A stretch of DNA of 52,948 nucleotides, taken from Xenococcaceae cyanobacterium MO_167.B27. Its GTDB lineage: Bacteria; Cyanobacteriota; Cyanobacteriia; Cyanobacteriales; Xenococcaceae. The notes below the pieces were generated by a model. It saw only the letters and a list, made by a program, of their open reading frames with translations, did no database searches and was not told the DNA's origin. Location: assembly GCA_030065935.1 (NCBI GenBank), contig JASJCP010000019.1:1-52948 (forward strand), read 5' to 3'. Positions 35,869 through 44,110 of the stretch are shown one piece after another (position 1 is the stretch's first letter; the number at the start of each line of letters is the position of its first letter). The position numbers were made by a program, and so were the translations under genes.

Positions 35869-37971
35869 TTAATTAATTTGATAAATCACCCAATCTCCTT
35901 GTTCGGCTACTATTGAGCCATCTAGATTAGGATGCCAATCAACACGGGTAAGTATATAATTAGCCTTAAACTGTTTGGCAATAGCAATTATTTCACTATT
36001 ACTATGCTGATCGTAAAAAGTATCGAGAGTATATTTGCTAAAGTTTGTTGTTTCCGAAAGAGTTTCTAGACGATTTTTCCAAATGTTAATTCCTGCGTCA
36101 GTGAAAGGAAAACTTTTAAAAGTAAAAACTATCGATCTTTGGGAATAAAAGCGAAACTTCTCATCTAAAGGTGGAACTAATATTAAAGCATTTTCTGAAC
36201 TTAGCTCTTGAAATTTTTTAGCTAAAACTACTACGTCATTATCAGAAACAGGATTAATTCTGATTCTAGATTGAAAGAAGCTAGATAATGTAGGAGGTAA
36301 AATTCTTAATAGATTAAGACTAAAGTAGGCAGCAAAAACAGTAGCTAAACTAAAAACAAAGAGCCTTTTAATTTTAAAATTAAAGATCAATTTATCTAAA
36401 AGCAACGGAAATGCGATCGCGCCAAACAAAAACAAATCATAGTGTTTATATAAAATCATAAAAACTATAAATAAAAAAATCGATATTCCCTTAACTCTTT
36501 GAACGATAAATTTATTTCTTTGCAACCCCAACCAAAGCAGAAAGAATAAATTAACAATAATTCCATCAGGGAAAAAAGTTCTAGGCATTAAAAATAATAA
36601 ACAACCAAGGGACAATAACTTTACCCATGATTTACTAGCAATATTTTCAATATCCTTGGTTTTAGATTGCCAAACTGCTGCTACAATACTGAGGATAAAT
36701 AGAGCAACAATAAAATATAGCTGGTAATAGACAGAAAGAAAAAATACAGAAATTAATCCCCAAGAGAAAATAACAACATTAGAAGGGTATTGAGCATTTT
36801 TTTGTTCGCGACCCTCCAACCACAAACTAAATCCTAAAATTAATAATAGTATCCCTGCGCCTCTTAACACAGGAGCAATAATCAACAAAAAAACAATAGG
36901 TATATTACCTTTCTTGTATTCTTCCTCTACTAAAACACTAATTCCAATCAAAATCATTAACTGAGCAAAAGGAGTTGTCCTAGCAAACTGTAGTTTAGCA
37001 ATAAAATCTATAGGATAAATTTCCACAAAAAGATAATTAACTAAAAGTAACAAGCTAGAAACTAAAACAACCAGACTTAACTGTAGTTTAATAGGTTTAT
37101 CTAAAGATTTAGAGCTTTGAATACAGAGCAAGCCACCAACAGTAAAAAGAATAAAATTCAGCCAGCCTCGCGAACCTTTTAACCCAAAAGAAGAAAAAAT
37201 CAAATGATGAGGATGACGGATATATCCATAGAGATAGACAAATTCTTCATTACTTATTGAGCCACTATTAGTATTACCAGACAACAGCATAGGAATATAT
37301 ATTAAACTGGCACACATCCCTAAAACGCAAAATGAAAAAAATATTTGCTGGAAATTTTTATTTTTCTTCCCTGATATCAATAGCGGTAAAGTCATTAAAA
37401 TACCAGGTAAAGCACCCACTAAAAATTGCATCAAGCAGGTTAAACCAAAAAAGAAATAACCTAAAATCCACTTTTGCCGAAAACAGAAATAAAATCCCCA
37501 AACAACTAAACCCATTGCCAGAGTAGCAGGAATAGGATCGCTACGAAACAAATCTGCATGACCAATTCTGCCATTGACTGTGGCAGCAAAACCTAAAAAG
37601 GTAAAGACAGTAGCAGATAATCGAGATTGATTAAATATTCTGCCAAGAGCATATAAGCCTATCAAAAAAGAACTAAAGGCAACAAGATATAAAACGAAAC
37701 AAACCCAAGGCAAACTAAACCCTAACTTAACTCCCAAATAAATTAAATGATAGTAGTAATATCTAGGAGTGAATTGGGTCATTTCCTGAATATAAAAATC
37801 ATTGTTATACAATTCAGGATTGAGTAAAGAGATAATTGCAGGAACTTGATTATAAATATTACTGGAAGTTAATTTGTAGCCATAGGATAAAAGACCAGCA
37901 ATGATTACTGTAATATAAGTAGCGAAAATAAAAAATGGTTGTCTTTGATGATTCGATACAGGGAAAACCAT
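35869..37971 (-). CDS. Large polytopic membrane protein, GT-C-like
   Basis: A 700-residue protein with more than a dozen hydrophobic segments and a C-terminal soluble part of ~150 residues (RIRINPVSDNDVVVLAKKFQ to GDWVIYQIN). I recognise no named family. The first loop (ELYNNDFYIQEMTQFTPRYY) resembles that of the 593-residue protein at 41048-42829 (QLYPNDLIADYFQSVAP), and both have the soluble C-terminal domain found in GT-C transferases. A role in surface glycan or lipid-linked sugar transfer is an inference. The C terminus may be a few residues uncertain, since the last codons lie next to the palindrome-rich intergenic region. Confidence 0.7.
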   Translation of the reverse strand: MVFPVSNHQRQPFFIFATYITVIIAGLLSYGYKLTSSNIYNQVPAIISLLNPELYNNDFYIQEMTQFTPRYYYYHLIYLGVKLGFSLPWVCFVLYLVAFSSFLIGLYALGRIFNQSRLSATVFTFLGFAATVNGRIGHADLFRSDPIPATLAMGLVVWGFYFCFRQKWILGYFFFGLTCLMQFLVGALPGILMTLPLLISGKKNKNFQQIFFSFCVLGMCASLIYIPMLLSGNTNSGSISNEEFVYLYGYIRHPHHLIFSSFGLKGSRGWLNFILFTVGGLLCIQSSKSLDKPIKLQLSLVVLVSSLLLLVNYLFVEIYPIDFIAKLQFARTTPFAQLMILIGISVLVEEEYKKGNIPIVFLLIIAPVLRGAGILLLILGFSLWLEGREQKNAQYPSNVVIFSWGLISVFFLSVYYQLYFIVALFILSIVAAVWQSKTKDIENIASKSWVKLLSLGCLLFLMPRTFFPDGIIVNLFFLLWLGLQRNKFIVQRVKGISIFLFIVFMILYKHYDLFLFGAIAFPLLLDKLIFNFKIKRLFVFSLATVFAAYFSLNLLRILPPTLSSFFQSRIRINPVSDNDVVVLAKKFQELSSENALILVPPLDEKFRFYSQRSIVFTFKSFPFTDAGINIWKNRLETLSETTNFSKYTLDTFYDQHSNSEIIAIAKQFKANYILTRVDWHPNLDGSIVAEQGDWVIYQIN

Positions 37972-38477
37972 ATTAAGTAGTTATGCAAAATTAATTGATA
38001 GTTGAGATAGTTAACAGGGAATAGGTCAGAGGTCAGAGGTCAGAGGTAATGGGGATTGGGGATTGGGGATTGGGGAAGAGCGAAATTCTGCTCTTACTAG
38101 GTACGCTCTTGACTTACCCATATACAAATTAGAAATTATTATAGGCAATAGGGAATATACAAATAATTTTGCACTTGGTACTTAGTAAAGCTAATTGATT
38201 AAAGTGCTATCCGCTTCTGGTGGATTTTGTATGTCTAGCAGTAGTTTCAACCGCCTTTAGCTATTTGTTAATAGTAGTTTGATAAGATTTTAGGTTAAAA
38301 GGGGAATTTTCCTGATTTTTTGCTTCACAACCTTAATTTGTTACACCAAATTGCTAAATATTTGCTACAAATAACCCATCTAATACCAATCCCCCACTTC
38401 CCCACTTCCCCACTCGCGAAGCGACTACCGAAGGTCTCCCCCATCTGTAGCAAACTTAAATAAAAACGATATTACCA
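37972..38477. other. Intergenic region with 8-bp tandem repeats
   Basis: About 506 bp between divergent membrane-protein genes. Positions 38024-38047 repeat GGTCAGAG three times and 38051-38075 repeat GGGGATT(G) three times. Near 38402-38440 is C-rich sequence with CGCGAAGCGACTACCGAAGG, a phrase partly echoed near 52748. No gene is seen. Confidence 0.55.
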
Positions 38478-40064
38478 ATGTCAGTAAGCCCTACTAGTCC
38501 AACAACTAGCAACAATTTCTCACTTAAAACTAGAAACCGTCAAATAGTACCAGCGATCGCGCTTTTTTGTCTAGGTGTAGCTACTCGTCTTCCGTTTCAA
38601 AGTCAGATTGCTTGGGGAGATGGGGGAAATTTTGCCTTAGCAGTAGAAAATTTGGATGTGCGATTAGAACAACCGCAAATGCCTGGTATGTTCGTGATTT
38701 TTATTTACTTTGCTCGCTTTTTTAATTTATTTCTCCACAATCCTACTGCTAGTTTAGTTATGGTCAATGTGGTAGCATCGGGGGTAGCTGCTGCCATGTT
38801 ATACATCATTGGGACAACTTGGTTTAATAGGCGAGTGGGTTGGACAGCTTCATTATTAATGTTGACTAGTCCCATACTTTGGTTTAATGGGGAAATGGCA
38901 CTATCCCATCTGCTGGAGTTTACTTGGGTAGTGTTAATTGACTATGCAGCCTACCACACTGGTTTAGGAGACAAAAAAGCTTTATTTGGTTTAGGGATAT
39001 TAATGGGTTTAGCAGGTGGTATTCGTCCCAGTACTCCCTTTTTTCTATTACCTTTGTCTTTAGTAGCGACATTTTTCGGACTGAGAAAAGGTAAATTCAC
39101 ATTAATAGATGTAGCAGTTGCGGTATTTATGGGGTTAGCTGCGATCGCTCTATGGATGACACCTCTAATTATAGGTTCTGGTGGTTGGGATACTTATTGG
39201 GGTATGGTACAACAGTGGCTACCCGTTCATACAGAAAGAGGAGATGCAGACTCTCTAATTAAAATTATTGATAACGTATTCCTGCTACTCAAAGCCCTCT
39301 TGCGGACAGTAGGATTAGGACTTATTCCCATGTTATGGGTTATAGCCATCAAAAGACCCAATTGGCTGAGGAGTTGGCGCAAAAATTGGGGTCATAGTGC
39401 GATCGCCTTATCGATAATACCTGGATTTCTCTATTTTCTCCTAGTTCATTTACGCCGTAAAGCTCAAACTCTCACCATTATGCCTGGATTTATCTTACTA
39501 GGTGCATTAGCAATTGTGAGTTTTAGCGAACACTTCTTTCAAAGGAAGCGTCAGGGATGGGCTTTATTAACTGCTACCATAGTTAGTCTTAATGGACTCT
39601 TCTTTATTTTCGGTCCTACTGGTGTTCCCACTTGGCGAGAAATCCGCAGTTTTGATGCTAAATTTATTGAACCAATGGAATTTATCAGAGAGAATTTTGA
39701 CCCTGAAACTACAGCAATTCTGTCTCACCCACTCCATAAACGTATTGTTGCTGTGTATATGAGGGAATATCAACAACCCCATCTATCCAGTCAAGTAGCA
39801 GATCATCGCGATCGACCTCAAGTTCTTGCTGCTCCCATCAACACCCTAGTATTATTAGATAGGAAAATTCTCCGCAACCCAGAACAAAGTAAAGATTTTC
39901 AACAATTAGTTATGCCTAGTGGTAAGACTCTTCGTTATCTTACTTGGTCACAAGATCGACAACTAGAAGTTACTACCGAATATGTGAAATTAGTATCTGT
40001 ACAAGACAAAAAAGAGAGTAAAGGCTGGCAGCAATTGACAGCAAAAGGCTTTCATGAAAACTAA
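38478..40064 (+). CDS. GT-C type glycosyltransferase family 39-like protein
   Basis: A 528-residue membrane protein. After a cytoplasmic N terminus the first loop reads SQIAWGDGGNFALAVENLDV, the acidic loop expected of PMT/GT39-like enzymes (a DUF2723-like pattern). About ten helices follow to residue ~385, then a soluble domain (TGVPTWREIRSFDAKFIEPM onward). SGGWDTYWGMVQQWLP is a further conserved-looking loop. The acceptor is unknown. It stands between the divergent 700-residue protein and xisH/xisI. Confidence 0.78.
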   Translation: MSVSPTSPTTSNNFSLKTRNRQIVPAIALFCLGVATRLPFQSQIAWGDGGNFALAVENLDVRLEQPQMPGMFVIFIYFARFFNLFLHNPTASLVMVNVVASGVAAAMLYIIGTTWFNRRVGWTASLLMLTSPILWFNGEMALSHLLEFTWVVLIDYAAYHTGLGDKKALFGLGILMGLAGGIRPSTPFFLLPLSLVATFFGLRKGKFTLIDVAVAVFMGLAAIALWMTPLIIGSGGWDTYWGMVQQWLPVHTERGDADSLIKIIDNVFLLLKALLRTVGLGLIPMLWVIAIKRPNWLRSWRKNWGHSAIALSIIPGFLYFLLVHLRRKAQTLTIMPGFILLGALAIVSFSEHFFQRKRQGWALLTATIVSLNGLFFIFGPTGVPTWREIRSFDAKFIEPMEFIRENFDPETTAILSHPLHKRIVAVYMREYQQPHLSSQVADHRDRPQVLAAPINTLVLLDRKILRNPEQSKDFQQLVMPSGKTLRYLTWSQDRQLEVTTEYVKLVSVQDKKESKGWQQLTAKGFHEN

Positions 40065-40139
40065 CCACATCTTCATCAAACCCAATGAATCAGATTTAGA
40101 TATGCTAAAAATAGCAATAAAGAGCGCAATATTTGGTTA

Positions 40140-40559
40140 ATGTCCGCTAAAGATAAGTTTCATGATGCTGTCAAACACGCTTTAGAAAAGGAAGGATGGC
40201 AAATCACCCACGATCCTTTAAGAATTAAGTTTGGTGAAGAAGATAAAATTCAAATCGATCTGGGTGCAGAAAAGGTGTTAGGAGCAGAAAAAGAAGGTCA
40301 AAAAATTGCGGTAGAAATTAAAAGTTTTTTAAGTGATTCGGCGGTTTTTGATTTTCATTTGGCATTAGGGCAGTTTTTAAATTATCGTTTAGTTTTAGAC
40401 GCAACCGAACCAGAGAGAATACTTTATTTAGCAGTACCTATCTTTGCTTATCAATCTTTCTTTTATCGCGATTTACCCCAAGCTGCCATCAAAAAATATC
40501 AAATCAATTTAATTATTTACGATCCGATTAATGAGGTTAACATACAATGGATAAAGTAA
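40140..40559 (+). CDS. xisH: XisH family protein
   Basis: A 139-residue homologue of XisH, one of the factors controlling excision of the fdxN element in Anabaena. It has an endonuclease-like PD-(D/E)xK core: IQIDLGAEKVLGAEKEGQKI followed by AVEIKSF, where Asp and E-x-K would bind metal. The N terminus SAKDKFHDAVKHALEKEGW is typical. It overlaps xisI by 13 bp. No fdxN element or XisF recombinase is in the window. Such pairs are numerous in cyanobacteria, where their role is unknown. Confidence 0.92.
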   Translation: MSAKDKFHDAVKHALEKEGWQITHDPLRIKFGEEDKIQIDLGAEKVLGAEKEGQKIAVEIKSFLSDSAVFDFHLALGQFLNYRLVLDATEPERILYLAVPIFAYQSFFYRDLPQAAIKKYQINLIIYDPINEVNIQWIK

Positions 40560-40882
40560 CTTGTTATCGCCAATATATTCAAGATTTTTTAACCGAACAA
40601 ACTCAAGGAAAAGTTATTGGAGGAGATATTGAAACGGAAATTGTTTTCGATGTAGATAGAGAAAGGTTTTTATTAATTGATTTGGGCTGGAAGGAACATC
40701 AACGTATTTATAACTGTGTAATTCATTTGGAAATTAGAGATAATAAAATTTGGATTCAGCGCAATCAAACCGATCAACCTATTGCTGATGTCTTAATTTC
40801 TATGGGTGTGGCGAAGGAAGATATTATTTTGGGTTTACAACCTCCTTATATTCGTAAATATACAGGGTTAGGTGTAGCTTGA
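40547..40882 (+). CDS. xisI: XisI family protein
   Basis: A 111-residue partner of XisH: YRQYIQDFLTEQTQ at the N terminus, ETEIVFDVDRERFLLIDLGW, VIHLEIRDNKIWIQRNQTDQ and the end GLQPPYIRKYTGLGVA. The start lies within the last codons of xisH, so translation is coupled. No catalytic residues are obvious. It probably acts as a complex with XisH. Confidence 0.93.
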   Translation: MDKVTCYRQYIQDFLTEQTQGKVIGGDIETEIVFDVDRERFLLIDLGWKEHQRIYNCVIHLEIRDNKIWIQRNQTDQPIADVLISMGVAKEDIILGLQPPYIRKYTGLGVA

Positions 40883-40927
40883 TTTGACATCTAATTTAGA
40901 GGTTGTCTGAGAAGTTTTATAACCTAT

Positions 40928-40970
40928 TCCCCCCTTGATCCCCCCTTCCCAAGGGGGGATCAAGGGGGGA
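40928..40970. terminator. Perfect 20-bp hairpin between convergent genes
   Basis: Two perfect 20-bp arms with a 3-base CCC loop. The left arm runs TCCCCCCTTGATCCCCCCTT, and the right arm is its exact complement. It lies between the stops of xisI and the minus-strand 593-residue gene and could stop transcription from both sides, although no T-run follows. Related C-rich palindromes occur near 49777-49829. Confidence 0.5.
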
Positions 40971-41047
40971 TCGGGGGGTTGTGGGGGAGCAAAAACCAGT
41001 AGCAATTTACCCGATATTACTTTTCAGATATCCTCTTAGGTAAATAT

Positions 41048-42829
41048 TTACTCCCTACTTAAAACACACTTAGCAGAGATTACAGTATATCCCCCTTCAG
41101 CAAAAACAGCACAACTATCCTTATACGCCATCAAAGCAGGAATTTTACCCTGTCGCAAACTTGCAATTGCTTCCTGGGCGGTTGGCTCATGTTGTCTAAT
41201 CCAATTATTATCATGGACATAATCAGCAATAAAACTCCCTTCATCCAACAACCAAAAAGTGATATTGTACTTGCGAATAAACTCCTTAACTACTTCTATA
41301 TCAGTACTGTACTGGGCTGTAATTAAATCTATCACTCGTTGACGATAGGGACGATAATACCCCAGATGATAAGGAATAGCATATTCGCGACTGACAAGAA
41401 TCGATCGCTTGGTAAAAGTTGGTAGGTTATCTGCTTCTAGAACCAGAGAAGCAATCATGATATCTTTGGGTTGTTGTTCAAAAAACTCATATAAAGCCTG
41501 TGCATTACCAATTTTGTAGCTATTGTCAGGAAACTCTTTGACAAAGCTCGGATAAAACACAATTGCAATGGCGATCGCAGCAACCAAGAAGCCACTAACT
41601 ATTTTTTGCCCGATAATCCCGATTTTAAAGCTATTTTGCGGTATTTTAACCTTTCTCCACAAAGCATCTAAAATCGAAGTTAGAACTATACCAGCAGCCA
41701 CAGAAAGTACAATCCTAAAACTATGTCCAGTGTAGCGACTAGGAAGATGTAACTTGAATAGTACTGCATGAGCCAAGATAAACATCACTACAGAAACTAC
41801 AGTTAAATGCAATAGTAACCATATTTTGTGAGTAATCTCTTTTAAAAAAGGGAATTTATCCTTAAACCTGATAATAATGGGCAAAAAGACTGCAAAAACC
41901 AGAGTGTAAGGATCGTATAACGAACTAGGTAACAATCCACCCCTACCACCGCCGAAAATATAACCCCAAAAACTATCTTTAAAAAACTTGGATCGCCCCT
42001 TCGCATAAAAATCAGGTAACTCTAACGCTTCTTGGCGAGTAATAGTAGGAGCGTATTCCGATACATTAAGAGCATAAGGCAGCATCACCACAAAAGCTAC
42101 CGCCAAACCAATAAAACAAAAATAATAGTCATTGCGGTTACGAGATAGAGTAGGGCGAATTCCCTCCCATTCAAACAATTGTAAAATCAACATTCCCGAT
42201 GCTAGAAACACACATTGGGGATAAAATATTCCCAAAAGAGCGATCGCAACACCACAGGGAATTAAAGAGCGTTTAGCAAAATAATACAGAAACGCCATAA
42301 AGAAAGGATAAACAAAAGCCCTAGGAGTACCAGAGATAATATCATCCTTCAGCCAGAGATTTTGATTAAGTAGCAGAGTCGAAATAAAACAACCCAGAGG
42401 AAGAGGAAAGATTTGTTTGCAGAGTAAAAAAGCGTACCAAGTAGAAATAAATCCAATTACGGTCGGAAGCAACTTATTAAACACTAGGGGATTAATACCC
42501 ACCGTCGCAGCCAACTTATACAGAGTAGTGTAACCAACTGGAGCAACAGATTGAAAATAATCAGCAATCAAATCGTTAGGATACAATTGAGGATCGAGAT
42601 AGCGCAACATCCAAAATACGTGCTGTCGTGCATCATCTTGAACTACCCATTCACCACTAAAACCCTGTTTTAAAGCCAACCAACCGCAGACAACCGCAAA
42701 ACCCAAACTCAGACTCAACCAAAAATGCCAAATGCGATCGCTTTTTCTAGGTGGGATTGGTGCAAAAAATCTCTGAAAACCCACAATAGTCATAATTCCC
42801 CAACAGCTTGTAGCATAAACTAGAAACAA
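41048..42829 (-). CDS. Polytopic membrane protein, GT-C-like
   Basis: A 593-residue protein with about twelve hydrophobic segments and a C-terminal soluble domain (ALYEFFEQQPKDIMIASLVL to the end). The first loop reads GEWVVQDDARQHVFWMLRYL followed by DPQLYPNDLIADYF, with an Asp pair as in GT-C enzymes. No named family is recognised. Related in plan to the 700-residue protein at 35869-37971. It likely acts in transfer of lipid-linked sugars across or at the membrane (inference). Confidence 0.72.
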   Translation of the reverse strand: MFLVYATSCWGIMTIVGFQRFFAPIPPRKSDRIWHFWLSLSLGFAVVCGWLALKQGFSGEWVVQDDARQHVFWMLRYLDPQLYPNDLIADYFQSVAPVGYTTLYKLAATVGINPLVFNKLLPTVIGFISTWYAFLLCKQIFPLPLGCFISTLLLNQNLWLKDDIISGTPRAFVYPFFMAFLYYFAKRSLIPCGVAIALLGIFYPQCVFLASGMLILQLFEWEGIRPTLSRNRNDYYFCFIGLAVAFVVMLPYALNVSEYAPTITRQEALELPDFYAKGRSKFFKDSFWGYIFGGGRGGLLPSSLYDPYTLVFAVFLPIIIRFKDKFPFLKEITHKIWLLLHLTVVSVVMFILAHAVLFKLHLPSRYTGHSFRIVLSVAAGIVLTSILDALWRKVKIPQNSFKIGIIGQKIVSGFLVAAIAIAIVFYPSFVKEFPDNSYKIGNAQALYEFFEQQPKDIMIASLVLEADNLPTFTKRSILVSREYAIPYHLGYYRPYRQRVIDLITAQYSTDIEVVKEFIRKYNITFWLLDEGSFIADYVHDNNWIRQHEPTAQEAIASLRQGKIPALMAYKDSCAVFAEGGYTVISAKCVLSRE

Positions 42830-42873
42830 ATTGTAATCTAATCTGTTTGATAAAATCTCAAATAATTAAAATT

Positions 42874-43101
42874 ATGGAAATTACAGCAACAGGAAAAATT
42901 GAAAAAAAAGGTTTTGGTTTAGGAGTGTGGGCGTTAGTAACTCCACAAGGAAAAACCTACGAACTTTATCAACCACCATCCGAATTATGTAAATCCATTA
43001 CCCAAGTCAAGATTCAAGGTCAAATTCGAGACGATATTATGACAGCAGCAATGATTGGTCAAGTGTTAGAAGTTAAATCTTTTGAAATAGATACTTTATA
43101 A
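42874..43101 (+). CDS. Small hypothetical protein (beta-rich)
   Basis: A 75-residue protein starting at ATG 42874 (MEITATGKIEKKGFGLGVWA), chosen over an in-frame TTG nine codons upstream. The repeated beta pattern (VTPQGKTYELYQPPSEL, VKIQGQIRDDIMTAAMIGQV) suggests a small barrel. I do not recognise the function. It sits between the GT-C-like gene and the restriction gene. Confidence 0.6.
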   Translation: MEITATGKIEKKGFGLGVWALVTPQGKTYELYQPPSELCKSITQVKIQGQIRDDIMTAAMIGQVLEVKSFEIDTL

Positions 43102-43145
43102 CCAGTACTTGATGGTATAGTGGGCGATAAATTAAAGCTCTCAAT

Positions 43146-44105
43146 ATGGAACACAAGTTAGGTTCATTAGAATCATCAGAAGCACTAATTCAAGACTTAT
43201 ATATCGATCTCAAGCAAAAGATTAACAAATGGGCTGCAATTACCCATCAAACAGCACAAGCTAGAATGGGTTATGTTGGTCAACATCTTGTTAGTATTGT
43301 TACTGGTTATCCTGGGGGAAAATCAGGAGCAAGAGGAAAAGACTTAATAATTAGCGACGATGAGTATGGAGAAATTAAAACCTGTTATCGAGTCGATCAA
43401 TTAGGAAAGTGCAATCAATGTGGTTCTGCTGTAGCTAGTATTGAGACTCAATGTTCTTCTTGTAATTCTAAAGATATTGAACGCAAAGAGGATTCAAAAT
43501 GGCTTATAAGCATCAGAAACAAAGATGAGCTAGCTCTAATTTTAGAACCGAAATATTATTATTTTGTTTTATTTGATTTTACAGACCTTAATAATCCTCA
43601 TACAATTAGAGCTTCAATATGGGAAGTTGAATCTATTTGTCCTGGTTTTGCCTATGCCATGATAGATTACTATTTTAATATTAGAAAGAATGCCCCCTTA
43701 AATATTTGGCCATTCCAACTTAAATTCGATTTGATGAGAGGAAAGCTAATTTATATATCGCTCATTATTCATCAAGAAAATAGAATTGAAACTCAAATTT
43801 TTCCTGGTAGAGATAAATCTCAAATTCATTATCCTCAGAATATCAGTATCTATAGTCGTTCCAGAAACTTAACTTTTAAAAAATTACAATTATTTGCTAC
43901 ACAACTAAAACTAAATTGTAGTAATTATCAAAATAAAACTCAACTCATCAAGGCAATTGACAATCTTATTGAGCATCAAGGTGGATTTGATAATCAAATT
44001 ATAGATATGTTAGCAAAATGTTTATATTGGGATAATATTGAAAAATATATTTCTGAGTTACCATCAACTCTATCTTCAACTTTAACAAGATATAATTTAG
44101 CTTAA
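43146..44105 (+). CDS. Type II restriction endonuclease (MamI-like), PD-(D/E)xK with zinc knuckle
   Basis: A 319-residue protein. Residues 65-80 hold a nuclease-like core, ARGKDLIISDDEYGEIKT, with Asp and E-x-K spaced as in PD-(D/E)xK enzymes. Next comes a C-x2-C-x12-C-x2-C knuckle (CNQC and CSSC) at about 88-107. The pattern fits the MamI restriction family as I recall it, and the adjacent DNA methyltransferase strongly supports a restriction role. It faces the methyltransferase tail to tail with only 5 bp between stops. The recognition sequence cannot be predicted here. The C-terminal third resembles a SAP-like helical domain (FKKLQLFATQLKLNCSNYQN, KTQLIKAIDNLI). Confidence 0.75.
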   Translation: MEHKLGSLESSEALIQDLYIDLKQKINKWAAITHQTAQARMGYVGQHLVSIVTGYPGGKSGARGKDLIISDDEYGEIKTCYRVDQLGKCNQCGSAVASIETQCSSCNSKDIERKEDSKWLISIRNKDELALILEPKYYYFVLFDFTDLNNPHTIRASIWEVESICPGFAYAMIDYYFNIRKNAPLNIWPFQLKFDLMRGKLIYISLIIHQENRIETQIFPGRDKSQIHYPQNISIYSRSRNLTFKKLQLFATQLKLNCSNYQNKTQLIKAIDNLIEHQGGFDNQIIDMLAKCLYWDNIEKYISELPSTLSSTLTRYNLA

Positions 44106-44110
44106 TAATT

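Noticed and set aside
35605-35916. 103-codon open frame starting with TTG
   Set aside because: It runs through a MITE-like element and an 18-bp palindrome and overlaps the end of the real membrane-protein gene on the other strand.
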